DNA from: Streptomyces davaonensis JCM 4913 | GTDB taxonomy: Bacteria; Actinomycetota; Actinomycetes; Streptomycetales; Streptomycetaceae | Assembly: GCF_000349325.1 (NCBI RefSeq) | Contig: NC_020504.1 | Location: forward strand, 1,832,053 to 1,896,052 | Length of the DNA stretch: 64,000 nucleotides | Direction: 5' to 3' | Shown: piece after piece, positions 25,905 to 34,135 of the stretch | How the letters are laid out: each line of letters begins with the position of its first letter | Position numbering within the stretch: the first letter of the stretch is position 1 | Notes under the pieces: model-generated | The model's input: the letters and a program-made list of their open reading frames with translations, nothing else | Told to the model about the DNA's origin: nothing | The model's database searches: none | Translations under genes and position numbers: made by a program

Positions 25905-27533
25905 ATGTCAAGTTCCATCACCTGTACTTCCCTCGCCTTCACCTGGCCCGACGGCACCCCCGTCTTCGAGGGCCTCGACACCGCCTTCGGCCCCGGCCGC
26001 ACCGGGCTCGTCGGGGTCAACGGGTCCGGGAAGTCGACCCTGTTGAAGCTCATCGCCGGCGAGCTGCCCCCCGCCGACGGCAGCGTCCGGGTCGCCGGTG
26101 AGGTCGGCTACCTCCCGCAGAACGTCACGCTCGACACCGCGCTGCGGGTCGACGAGGCGCTCGGCATCGCCGCGCAGCGGGCCGCCCTGCACGCCATCGA
26201 GGGCGGTGACGTGGCCGAGGAGCACTTCGAGACGGTCGGCGACGACTGGGACGTGGAGGAGCGCGCCCTGGTCACCCTCGGCGAACTCGGCCTCGGGCAC
26301 ATCCAGTTGGACCGCACCGTCGGTGAGGTGTCGGGCGGCGAGTCGGTGCTGCTGCGGCTGGCCGCGCTGCTGCTGCACCGGCCGGACGTGCTGCTTCTGG
26401 ACGAGCCGACCAACAACCTGGACCTGTACGCGCGTCGGCGGCTGTACGCGGCCGTCGCCTCCTGGCCCGGGGTGCTGGTCGTGGTCAGCCATGACCGTGA
26501 ACTCCTCGACCTCGTCGATCAGATCGCCGATCTGCGCTCCGGCGAGATCACCTGGTACGGCGGGAACTTCTCGGCGTACGAGGAGGCGCTCGCGGTCGAG
26601 CAGGATGCGGCCGAGCGCATGGTGCGGGTCGCCGAGGCGGATTTGAAGAAGCAGAAGCGTGAACTGGTCGACGCCCAGGTCAAGTTGGCCCGCCGCAAGC
26701 GGTACGGCCAGAAGATGTGGGACCAGAAGCGCGAGCCGAAGATCGTCATGGGAGCGCGCAAGCGCGCGGCGCAGGAGTCCGCGGGCAAGCACCGCATCAT
26801 GCACGAGGAGCGGCTCGCCGAGGCCAAGGACCGGCTCGACGAGGCGGTGGAGGCCGTACGGGACGACGACGTGATCCGCGTCGATCTGCCCTACACGGCC
26901 GTACCGCCGGGCCGGGAGGTGCTCACGCTGCTGGATCTGGAGCTGGCGTACGGGGCGCGGGTGGCCGGTGGGTTCGATCTGCGCGGGCCGGAGCGGATCG
27001 CGCTGATCGGGCGCAACGGCGCGGGCAAGACCACGCTGCTGCGCACCATCGCCGGGGAGCTTCAGCCGGTGTCGGGCGAGGCGCGGACGCATGTGCCGAT
27101 GCGGTTCCTGCCGCAGCGGCTCGATGTGCTCGACGGCGAGCGGACCGTGGCGGAGAACGTGGCCCGGTTCGCGCCGGGCGCCACCAACAACCGGGTCCGG
27201 GCGCGGCTCGCCCGGTTCCTGTTCCGGGGCGCCCGCGCCGACCAGAAGGCGGCGACGCTCTCCGGCGGCGAACGCTTCCGGGCGGCGCTGGCCGCGCTGA
27301 TGCTGGCCGAGCCCGCGCCGCAGCTGCTGATGCTGGACGAGCCGACGAACAATCTGGACATGGCGAGCGTGAAGCAGCTCACCACGGCCCTGGAGTCCTA
27401 CGAGGGGGCGCTGATCGTGGCCAGCCACGACCTGCCGTTCCTGGAGTCGATCGGCATCACCCGGTGGCTGCTGCTCGACGGAGAACTGAAGGAGATCACC
27501 CAAGAGGCGGTCGGGTATCCCGCTCAGCCGTGA
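25905..27533 (+). CDS. ABC-F family ATPase, probable antibiotic ribosome-protection type
   Basis: 542 residues from ATG 25905 (GGAGG upstream). Cassette 1: Walker A GVNGSGKST at 37-45, signature VSGGE, Walker B LLLDEPTNNLD, H-loop VVVSHDRELL. Cassette 2: GRNGAGKTT near 368, LSGGE, LMLDEPTNNLD. The interdomain linker (about 225-310) is long, basic and helical (KKQKRELVDAQVKLARRKR), the region that reaches the peptidyl-transferase centre in resistance ABC-Fs. No membrane domain. The long leader with uORFs supports antibiotic-inducible expression. Linker length and leader favour a resistance role over a housekeeping EttA-like one; substrate class is unknown. Confidence 0.93.
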   Translation: MSSSITCTSLAFTWPDGTPVFEGLDTAFGPGRTGLVGVNGSGKSTLLKLIAGELPPADGSVRVAGEVGYLPQNVTLDTALRVDEALGIAAQRAALHAIEGGDVAEEHFETVGDDWDVEERALVTLGELGLGHIQLDRTVGEVSGGESVLLRLAALLLHRPDVLLLDEPTNNLDLYARRRLYAAVASWPGVLVVVSHDRELLDLVDQIADLRSGEITWYGGNFSAYEEALAVEQDAAERMVRVAEADLKKQKRELVDAQVKLARRKRYGQKMWDQKREPKIVMGARKRAAQESAGKHRIMHEERLAEAKDRLDEAVEAVRDDDVIRVDLPYTAVPPGREVLTLLDLELAYGARVAGGFDLRGPERIALIGRNGAGKTTLLRTIAGELQPVSGEARTHVPMRFLPQRLDVLDGERTVAENVARFAPGATNNRVRARLARFLFRGARADQKAATLSGGERFRAALAALMLAEPAPQLLMLDEPTNNLDMASVKQLTTALESYEGALIVASHDLPFLESIGITRWLLLDGELKEITQEAVGYPAQP

Positions 27534-27556
27534 GGGCAGTAGCGCGTTGACGTCGT

Positions 27557-27588
27557 CCCCGCCGTCACACCTCGATGCGACGGCGGGG
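27557..27588 (+). terminator. Terminator hairpin after the ABC-F gene
   Basis: A perfect 10-bp stem, CCCCGCCGTC / GACGGCGGGG, with a 12-base loop, 23 bases after the ABC-F stop. No T-run follows. The rest of the interval up to 27759 shows no further gene that I can support. Confidence 0.75.
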
Positions 27589-27759
27589 AAGTGATCTTCA
27601 CGGGTACTCCTCGACATCCGGGGATCCTTCACCGCGGAGCATCTCAGGAGGGCCACAGCCTGGTGACGAGGGTTTTGTCCAGCTGGTTCCGGCCAGGATG
27701 ATGGTGGATCGGTGCCCCATGAACGGGTACCGGAACCTGTCGCCGATTCGGAGTGTCCC

Positions 27760-28536
27760 GTGCCCAGCAAGAAGGCCCTCGTCCGCCGCCCCAGCCCGCG
27801 TCTCGCCGAGGGGATGGTGACGCACATCGAGCGGGAGAAGGTCGATGTCGACAAGGCGACCGAGCAGTGGGAGGCCTACGTCGAGGCACTGCGCACCCAC
27901 GGCTGGGAGACCGTCGAGGTGGAACCGGCCGACGACTGCCCGGACTCGGTGTTCGTCGAGGACACCGTCGTCATGTACAAGAACGTCGCGCTGATCACCC
28001 GCCCCGGCGCCGAGGCCCGCCGCCCCGAGACCGCCGCCGTGGAGGAGGAGGTCGCCTCGCTCGGCTGCTCGGTGAACTGGATCTGGGAGCCGGGCACCCT
28101 GGACGGCGGCGACGTCCTGAAGGTCGGCGACACGATCTACGTCGGCCGCGGCGGGCGCACCAACGCGGCCGGGGTCCAGCAGGTGCGGGCCGCCTTCGAA
28201 CCGCTCGGGGCGCGGGTGGTCGCCGTACCGGTGAGCAAGGTGCTGCATCTGAAGTCCGCGGTCACCGCGCTGCCGGACGGCACGGTGATCGGGCACATCC
28301 CGAAGATCGACCGGCCGTCGCTGTTCCCGCGTTTCCTGTCGGTGCCCGAGGAGGCCGGTGGCCATGTCGTGCTGCTCGGCGAACACAAGCTGCTGATCTC
28401 GGCGAGCGCGCCGAAGACCGCGGAGCTGCTCAGCGATCTCGGGCATGAGCCGGTGGTGGTCGACATCAGCGAGTTCGAGAAACTCGAAGGATGTGTGACA
28501 TGTCTCTCGGTGCGGATGCGGGAGCTGTACGCCTGA
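27760..28536 (+). CDS. ddaH: N(G),N(G)-dimethylarginine dimethylaminohydrolase
   Basis: 258 residues from GTG 27760 with GGAG six bases upstream; an in-frame ATG at 27712 was not used because the protein then exceeds the known Streptomyces enzyme, which starts MPSKKALVRR. Landmarks: DDCPDSVFVEDT, WEPGTLDGGDVL, the catalytic His in KVLHLKSAVT (about 162) and the nucleophile Cys248 in EGCVTCLSVR. It hydrolyses methylated arginines to citrulline plus (di)methylamine. Single-gene transcription unit between two strong hairpins. Confidence 0.93.
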   Translation: MPSKKALVRRPSPRLAEGMVTHIEREKVDVDKATEQWEAYVEALRTHGWETVEVEPADDCPDSVFVEDTVVMYKNVALITRPGAEARRPETAAVEEEVASLGCSVNWIWEPGTLDGGDVLKVGDTIYVGRGGRTNAAGVQQVRAAFEPLGARVVAVPVSKVLHLKSAVTALPDGTVIGHIPKIDRPSLFPRFLSVPEEAGGHVVLLGEHKLLISASAPKTAELLSDLGHEPVVVDISEFEKLEGCVTCLSVRMRELYA

Positions 28537-28559
28537 CCGGGTGACACCGTCACTCACCC

Positions 28560-28593
28560 AGCCCCGGGACCTGCGATTCCCGGGGCTCTTTGG
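28560..28593 (+). terminator. Terminator after ddaH
   Basis: A 10-bp stem, AGCCCCGGGA / TCCCGGGGCT (28560-28569, 28578-28587), with an 8-base loop, followed by CTTTGG. A canonical intrinsic terminator for this clade. Confidence 0.85.
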
Positions 28594-28652
28594 CATGCCC
28601 TCAACCTCCCCGGGAACACGCCCTGATCAGCGATCTTTACACCACTCTTAAC

Positions 28653-28697
28653 CTACGGCTTCGTAACCTACGGATTCGTAGCCTACGATCCCGTAGG
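28653..28697. promoter_or_regulatory. Three tandem 15-bp palindromic operators upstream of the acyl-ACP desaturase
   Basis: Three contiguous 15-base units start at 28653, 28668 and 28683, each of the form CTACG-N4-CGTA(G/A). Units 2 and 3 are perfect palindromes. Dyad centres lie exactly 15 bases apart. The array ends 56 bases before the desaturase GTG. TACG-N4-CGTA is a typical TetR-family recognition form, and fatty-acid desaturases are often under TetR repressors. Confidence 0.75.
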
Positions 28698-28753
28698 TTC
28701 ACCCGACCGTTCACCGGTCCGCTTCCGCTCGTGTTACGTCCCCTGGAGTTCCC

Positions 28754-29731
28754 GTGACGATCACTTCCCCGCACCTCGGCAGCCCGTCCGCGGCCTGGAC
28801 CGACGCCAAGCTGCTCTACGCGCTCGAGGAAGTGGTCGAGAAGGAACTGAACCGCCATCTGAAGGTCGCCAAGGACTGGATGCCGCACGAGTACGTGCCG
28901 TGGAGCGACGGCCGCAACTTCCCCGGCTTCTTCGAGGACGGCGAGGCCTGGGACAAGGAGCAGTCCAAGGTCACCGACATCGGCCGGATCGCGCTGGTGG
29001 TGAACCTCCTCACCGAGGACAACCTCCCCAGCTACCACCACGAGATCGCCAGCCTGTTCGGCCGGGACGGCGCCTGGGGCACCTGGGTGCACCGCTGGAC
29101 CGCCGAGGAGGGCCGGCACGGCATCGTGATGCGCGACTACCTGCTGACCTCGCGCGCGGTGGACCCTGACCAGCTGGAGCAGTTCCGCATGGCCCACATG
29201 AGCGAGGGCTTCGAGTCGGACAACCGGCACTCGATGCTGCACTCGGTCGCCTACGTGGCCTTCCAGGAGCTGGCCACCCGGATCTCGCACCGCAACACCG
29301 GCCACCAGTCCGGCGACCCGGTCTGCGACCGCATGCTGGCCCGCATCGCGGCCGACGAGAACCTGCACATGATCTTCTACCGGAACCTGCTGAAGTCCGC
29401 GTTCGAGATCGCCCCCGACCTGACCATGCAGGCGGTGCGGGACGTGGTCGTGAACTTCCGGATGCCCGGCCACGGCATGCCCGGCTTCGAGCGGTTCGCC
29501 GCGCAGATGGCGATCGGCGAGGTCTACAACCTGCGCATCCACCACGACGACGTGCTCCAGCCGGTGCTGCGCTTCCTGAAGATCATGGACATCGACGGCC
29601 TCGGCCCCGAGGGTCAGCAGGCGCAGGACGAACTCGGTCTGTTCATGGGCGGCCTGGACTCGGAGGCCGCCAAGTTCGACGAGAAGCTGGCCGCCCGCAA
29701 GGCCCGGATGGCGGCGCGCGCCGGTAGCTGA
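28754..29731 (+). CDS. Acyl-[acyl-carrier-protein] desaturase (ferritin-like diiron)
   Basis: 325 residues from GTG 28754. The two diiron motifs are present: EEGRH (118-122) and DENLH (201-205), with the companion Glu in LTEDN and QELATRISH. It is soluble, with no membrane helices, so it belongs to the plant-type stearoyl-ACP desaturase / mycobacterial DesA family. It needs O2 and reduced ferredoxin; no ferredoxin gene is adjacent. Preceded by a three-site operator, implying tight control by membrane-lipid status. Confidence 0.94.
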   Translation: MTITSPHLGSPSAAWTDAKLLYALEEVVEKELNRHLKVAKDWMPHEYVPWSDGRNFPGFFEDGEAWDKEQSKVTDIGRIALVVNLLTEDNLPSYHHEIASLFGRDGAWGTWVHRWTAEEGRHGIVMRDYLLTSRAVDPDQLEQFRMAHMSEGFESDNRHSMLHSVAYVAFQELATRISHRNTGHQSGDPVCDRMLARIAADENLHMIFYRNLLKSAFEIAPDLTMQAVRDVVVNFRMPGHGMPGFERFAAQMAIGEVYNLRIHHDDVLQPVLRFLKIMDIDGLGPEGQQAQDELGLFMGGLDSEAAKFDEKLAARKARMAARAGS

Positions 29732-29786
29732 CGCCTGCCCGGAATTCTTTTGGGCAAGATCGCGGGCCTGCGGCATCATGCAGGCC

Positions 29787-30626
29787 ATGCGTGACAACAG
29801 CAGGTCGGAACAGGCGGTCGGGTTCCTGCTCGGCCTGATCGACGAGGAGAGCGCCGGCCGGGTCCGGGCCCGCGTCGGCCTGCCCGCGGCAGAGGCCCCC
29901 GAGGCGTCCGTACGGCGGCTCCAGCGCACCTGGCACTGGGGCCACTTCCTGCCCGCCTCGGTGGCGCTGTGGATCCTGGAGAACGACAGTCCGGCCCTCA
30001 ACAGCGTGCTGTTCCGGCACCTGGAGCCCCAGCCCGGTCTGCGCCGGGCCGTGGTGCGCGGGCTGCCGTTCGGGCCGGGACGCACCGACCCGGTCCGGGT
30101 GGACACCGTCCTCCTGAACCAGGAGCCGGAGGTGCCACCCTCCTACGGCCAGCTCGGCCTTGTCGGCTGTCTGCGCGCGGTCACCACGATGAACGAGGGC
30201 CGAGCGGCGTCCTCGATGGTCCTCACCCGCGCCGACTGGGCGACGGTCGGCGAGGCGGACCGGGAGCGTCCGCTGCCCGGCTACGCGCGCTGGTCACTGT
30301 CGATACGCCCGGACTGCCCGCCCGAGGTGCGCGCCGGGTTCGGCTCGCACGCCAAGTTCACGCACCGGCTGCGGCAGGCGGGAATCCTGGAGAGCCCGGC
30401 GGAGTTCGCGCTCTCCTACGACCCCGCCGTCCAGGTGCTGGAGACGCTGGGAATGGGCCGGGCCCTGTTCCACCAGCGGGCGCGCGAGGCGGAGGAGGCG
30501 CTGCGACCGCTCGTCGAGGAGCACCTGGGCGAGCGGGAGGAGGCGTGGGCGGTGCTGGCGCAGCTGATGGAGACGTTCCACGGCAGTACGCGTGAGCTCG
30601 TGATGACGGCGGGCGCCATCGCCTGA
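29787..30626 (+). CDS. Conserved hypothetical protein
   Basis: 279 residues from ATG 29787; ATG 29778 (three codons longer) is equally possible. No family recognised. The first 50 residues are helical and Arg-rich (SVRRLQRTWHWGHFLPASVALWIL). The middle has LLNQEPEVPPSYGQLGLVGCLRA, and the C-terminal third is an acidic helix, AREAEEALRPLVEEHLG. No signal peptide or membrane span. It follows the desaturase by about 50 bases, with a weak TGCCC/GGGCA stem between. A tRNA-like gene starts on the other strand soon after its stop. Confidence 0.75.
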   Translation: MRDNSRSEQAVGFLLGLIDEESAGRVRARVGLPAAEAPEASVRRLQRTWHWGHFLPASVALWILENDSPALNSVLFRHLEPQPGLRRAVVRGLPFGPGRTDPVRVDTVLLNQEPEVPPSYGQLGLVGCLRAVTTMNEGRAASSMVLTRADWATVGEADRERPLPGYARWSLSIRPDCPPEVRAGFGSHAKFTHRLRQAGILESPAEFALSYDPAVQVLETLGMGRALFHQRAREAEEALRPLVEEHLGEREEAWAVLAQLMETFHGSTRELVMTAGAIA

Positions 30627-30643
30627 TCCGCCGGCTGAGGGGG

Positions 30644-30716
30644 GCGGGGCGGCCGGATTCGAACCGGCGTGTTCTGGTTTTGGAGACCGGTGCGCCTGCC
30701 TCTGCGCTACGACCCC
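30644..30716 (-). tRNA. tRNA-Trp(CCA)-like gene, divergent
   Basis: Read on the minus strand the 73 bases fold as a cloverleaf: D stem GCGC/GCGC with loop AGAGGCAG, anticodon loop CTCCAAA (anticodon CCA), variable AACAC, and T stem GCCGG/CCGGC with loop TTCGAAT. The anticodon loop equals that of normal tRNA-Trp. The acceptor stem is imperfect (mismatches at pairs 1-72 and 5-68) and the anticodon stem has one C-A. So it is either a degenerate copy or a non-canonical tRNA. No encoded CCA end. Confidence 0.6.
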
Positions 30717-30808
30717 GCCCTTGACACCGGATCGTAACGGCTTGGCCCGATGTCAGTGCGCCCTGGTACCAATGATCCACGGGGGAAGTCCGGCACGGGG
30801 AGCGGCAG

Positions 30809-32212
30809 ATGGCGTACGGGGGGAAGGGACAGCGGATCCCTGTGGTCGACCTGGCCGACCGCAGGGCACTGGAGCGGTACCGCCCGGCGGATCCCGGGGT
30901 GATCGAGGAGGCGCGGCGGCTGAAGGAGGCCGCGCTGCTGGACTTCGGGCTGACCGAGTCGGCCGTGGCGTCCTGGCTGTACGCGAAATGTCACCACCAG
31001 ATCCCGACGACAGCGGTGGACATGGCGGCCGTGGTCGCCTCGGGGGACGGCTCCTGCCTGCTGCTCTACAACCCGGACTTCTTCGTCGGCCTGGGCCTGT
31101 CCGGGGTGAAGTTCGTGCTGTTCCACGAGGCCCGGCATCTGGTGCACCGGCACTTCTTCGCCGACCCCGACCTGCGCGCCGACCCGGTCTTCGAGCTGGC
31201 CGCCGAGGTCTCCATCAACCATGTGGCACTGGTCCGGCTCGGCAGAGAGCAACTGCCCCTGCTGGACGGCCGGCCGACCGGCGTCGACCCGCGTGAGGTG
31301 TACGAGCGGTACCACGCGGATCTGCTGGCACACGGTCTGGAGCCGCTGCCGTACGACGGGTTCGTCGAGACCGACATGCGGGTCTACGGCGAGCTGAAGC
31401 GGATGCGTCACCCTCCGGTGCCCGAACGGCGGCTGTGCGCGCACCTGGTGGCGGGCGCGGTCCCCGCCGATCAGGAGACCGTCGACCTGGTCGCCTCCTC
31501 CGCGCTGCTCAACTCCCTGCTGGCGGCCCGGCGCGGACACCCGGGCGCCGAGGCGGAGTTGCTGGACCTGATGGGCCGTACCGAGGACGGCAACGCGCGG
31601 GCGGCCAAGCTCTGGGGCACCCTCGGCGGGGGCATGCTGCGCGGCGAGACCACGCCCACCCGGACCGTCGACTGGTGGCAGCGCTGGCTGGTCGACGTGC
31701 TCGCCTCCAAGCTGCGCGAGGGCGAGCGGCTGGTGTACCCGAAGAAGCGCGGCGCGCTGCTCACCGCGCTCGGCCAGGACCCGATGCTCTCCCGCCGCGG
31801 CCCGGTCCGCGACAAACTCCTGGTCATCGCCTACGACACCTCCGGCTCGATGCCCCACCGGGTGATCACCTGGCTCACCGAACTCGTCGGCCGCATCGAC
31901 GGCGTCCAGGCGCACTGGCTGTCCTTCGACGGCGTGGTGATGCCCTTCACGCCGGGCGAGCGGGTCTACGGCGGGGGCGGCACCAGCTTCCAGGTGGTCG
32001 CCGACTACGTGGAGGGCCGCACCGAGGTGCGGGGGCGCCGTTTCGAGGAGACCCCGGACGCGGTGGTCGTCCTCACCGACGGATACGCTCCGCCGATCAC
32101 GCCCGCCGAGCCGGACAAATGGATCTGGCTGATCACCGAGGGCGGCGACGAGTGGCCCGAGCGGCACACACCCGCGATGGACTGCCATCGCGTGACCACA
32201 AAATCACGGTAA
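30809..32212 (+). CDS. DUF2201-type protein: HExxH metallopeptidase-like domain plus VWA-like domain
   Basis: 467 residues from ATG 30809. Residues 1-230 contain a zinc-type HEARH motif at about 106-110 in KFVLFHEARHLVHRH. The C-terminal 130 residues have a VWA fold with MIDAS-like DTSGSM at about 343 and VVVLTDGY further on. This two-domain plan matches the putative metallopeptidase/VWA family, usually encoded with a MoxR ATPase; no MoxR gene is in this window. The gene's own terminator appears to be the palindrome split by the IS element 27 bases after its stop. Confidence 0.85.
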   Translation: MAYGGKGQRIPVVDLADRRALERYRPADPGVIEEARRLKEAALLDFGLTESAVASWLYAKCHHQIPTTAVDMAAVVASGDGSCLLLYNPDFFVGLGLSGVKFVLFHEARHLVHRHFFADPDLRADPVFELAAEVSINHVALVRLGREQLPLLDGRPTGVDPREVYERYHADLLAHGLEPLPYDGFVETDMRVYGELKRMRHPPVPERRLCAHLVAGAVPADQETVDLVASSALLNSLLAARRGHPGAEAELLDLMGRTEDGNARAAKLWGTLGGGMLRGETTPTRTVDWWQRWLVDVLASKLREGERLVYPKKRGALLTALGQDPMLSRRGPVRDKLLVIAYDTSGSMPHRVITWLTELVGRIDGVQAHWLSFDGVVMPFTPGERVYGGGGTSFQVVADYVEGRTEVRGRRFEETPDAVVVLTDGYAPPITPAEPDKWIWLITEGGDEWPERHTPAMDCHRVTTKSR

Positions 32213-32234
32213 TAACCACGGAAGTCACCTTCTC

Positions 32235-32243
32235 GGCCGTGAA
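32235..32243. terminator. Left half of a palindrome split by an IS element
   Basis: The left flank ends CTCGGCCGTGA(A) and the right flank beyond the IS resumes (TG)AACGGCCGAG at about 34036-34045. Joined, they make CTCGGCCGT-GA-ACGGCCGAG, a near-perfect 20-base hairpin 20-odd bases after the VWA gene stop, i.e. a likely intrinsic terminator that served as the target. Confidence 0.6.
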
Positions 32244-34033
32244 CGACTCCGTTGGGAAAGTCGTGATTCGGGCGGGGCCGTGTCGTTCGTCTTGTTGATG
32301 GCTATGGTCGTTGGCGGGATGGGGGCGGGATGTCGTTGGAGTCGCGGTCGGATGACGGGGTGCCTGAGCTGACGGCTCGGGTGGTGCGGGCCTCGTTCCC
32401 GAAGGGGACCTTGGCCATCCGGATTCGTGAGGCGCTCGGTGTGCTGTTCACGGATGAAGATTTCGCCGCCGCCTTCCCCGACCGAGGCCGGCCCGCGATC
32501 TCGCCGGGAGCTCTGGCTCTGGTGTCGGTGCTGCAGTATGCCGAGGGTCTGTCCGACCGGCAGGCCGCTGACCAGGTGCGGGCCAGAATGGACTGGAAGT
32601 TTTTGCTGGGGCTGGAGCTGGATGATCCGGGGTTCGACTTCACCGTCCTGGGGGATTTCCGCTCCCGTCTGATCATGCACGGGCTGGAAGAGCGGGTCCT
32701 GGAGGCGATGCTGGCCCGGCTCTCACAGGCCGCGCTGCTGAGGGCCGGCGGTCGGCAGCGGACCGACTCCACTCATGTGCTGGCCGCGGTGCGCACGCTG
32801 AACCGGATGGAGTTCGTCGGCGAGACGCTTCGGGCGGCGCTGGAGGCGCTGGCCGCGGCAGCCCCGGACTGGCTGGCGCCGTTGATCAGCTCCGCGTGGG
32901 TGGAGCGATATGGGAACAAGGTCGACAACTACCGTTTCCCGAAGGGGGAGAACGTCCGCCGGGAATGGGCCGAGCGGGTCGGCCGGGACGGGTTCGCTCT
33001 CCTGGACGCCATTGATGGGCCGACCGCTCTGGCCTGGCTGGGTGAGGTCCCCGCAGTCCGTGTCCTGCGCCGGGCCTGGGCAGAGCAGTATCACCGGGAC
33101 GGGCAGGGGGTGCGCTGGCGGGAGGGCAAGGACCTCCCGCCGGCCAGAGACAGGCTGTCCTCGCCGTATGACACCGACGCCCACTACGGCATCAAGCGCG
33201 GGGCGGGCTGGTGCGGATACAAGGTCCACCTGAGCGAGACCTGCGAGCCAACCACACCGCACCTGATCACGAACGTGGAGACCACCAACGCCACCGTCAA
33301 CGACACCGAGGTCACCACAACAATCCACCAGCGCCTGGCCGGACGCGGGCTTGGGCCGCGCGAGCATGTGGTGGACGCCGGATACGTCACCGCCGCCCAC
33401 ATCCTGGCCGCACGTGAGGACCACGGCATCGACCTGGTCGGACCCGTCGGCGCAGATACCCACCACAACGAACGTGACCCGCAGGCACCACACCTGACCC
33501 AGGCCGCCTTCACCACGGACTGGGACGCTCGGAAGGTCACCTGCCCCCAGGGAGCCTCCAGCGTCAGCTGGTCCCAGCAGCGCAAGGCCAGCGGGACCCC
33601 GCTCGTCCGGGTGCACTTCGCGCTCGCCGACTGCGATCCTTGCCCGCTGAGACCGAGGTGCACCAAGGCAGCCAACGGCAAATGGGGCCGCAGCCTGACC
33701 CTGCTGCCCCGCGAGCAGCAGCAGATCCTCGAAGAACGACGCGCTGAGCAGCAGACCGAGGCATGGAAAGAACGCTACGACGTGCGAGCCGGGGTGGAGG
33801 GCACCATTTCCCAGGCCGTCCGCCGCACCCACCTGCGACGCACCCCCTACCGAGGCCAGAGCAAAACCCACCTCGCGAACATCCTCTCCGCCACCGCCCT
33901 CAACCTCACCCGCGTCGACGCCTGGCTGAACGACACCCCACTCGGCACCACCCGCGTCCCCCACCTCGCACGACTCACCCTCGCGGCATAACCGACCCCA
34001 GGAGCCCGCTTCGTCGATTTCCCAACGGAGTCG
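32244..34033 (+). mobile_element. Complete IS1182-family insertion sequence, about 1.79 kb
   Basis: Perfect terminal inverted repeats of 16 bases, CGACTCCGTTGGGAAA at 32244-32259 and its complement at 34018-34033, flank one intact transposase gene. TGAA occurs directly outside both ends (32240-32243 and 34034-34037). Because the target is palindromic the duplication could be read as 2, 4 or 6 bases (GTGAAC); 4 is normal for the family. The intact ends and gene suggest recent activity. Confidence 0.88.
32330..33991 (+). CDS. IS1182 family transposase
   Basis: 553 residues. The N-terminal domain includes RPAISPGALALVSVLQYAEGLSDRQAADQVR and the DDE catalytic residues are visible: Asp in RTDSTHV (about 145), Asp in VVDAGYV (about 348) and Glu in GVEGTISQAVRR (about 489). 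A Cys cluster, CDPCPLRPRC, lies before the last motif. Full length with no frameshift. It mobilises the surrounding element by cut-and-paste or replicative transposition. Confidence 0.93.
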   Translation: MSLESRSDDGVPELTARVVRASFPKGTLAIRIREALGVLFTDEDFAAAFPDRGRPAISPGALALVSVLQYAEGLSDRQAADQVRARMDWKFLLGLELDDPGFDFTVLGDFRSRLIMHGLEERVLEAMLARLSQAALLRAGGRQRTDSTHVLAAVRTLNRMEFVGETLRAALEALAAAAPDWLAPLISSAWVERYGNKVDNYRFPKGENVRREWAERVGRDGFALLDAIDGPTALAWLGEVPAVRVLRRAWAEQYHRDGQGVRWREGKDLPPARDRLSSPYDTDAHYGIKRGAGWCGYKVHLSETCEPTTPHLITNVETTNATVNDTEVTTTIHQRLAGRGLGPREHVVDAGYVTAAHILAAREDHGIDLVGPVGADTHHNERDPQAPHLTQAAFTTDWDARKVTCPQGASSVSWSQQRKASGTPLVRVHFALADCDPCPLRPRCTKAANGKWGRSLTLLPREQQQILEERRAEQQTEAWKERYDVRAGVEGTISQAVRRTHLRRTPYRGQSKTHLANILSATALNLTRVDAWLNDTPLGTTRVPHLARLTLAA

Positions 34034-34037
34034 TGAA

Positions 34038-34135
34038 CGGCCGAGCTTGTGCACTCGGTCGTTCACACCTCGTCGCGCTCCCGACTGCCCCCTACGACAG
34101 GACGGTCACGGGTCGCATCCACCCTCTGTCTCGGT
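34038..34135. other. Non-coding flank between IS1182 and tnpB
   Basis: About 98 bases. On the tnpB strand this is the 3' side where an omega-RNA scaffold and the element's right end would lie. I see short GC stems but no convincing end hairpin or insertion boundary. Confidence 0.3.

Noticed and set aside
32239..34038. Six-base target duplication GTGAAC for the IS
   Set aside because: Possible, but the palindromic target makes 2, 4 and 6 bases equally readable; four bases (TGAA) suits the IS1182 family and gives 16-base perfect ends.
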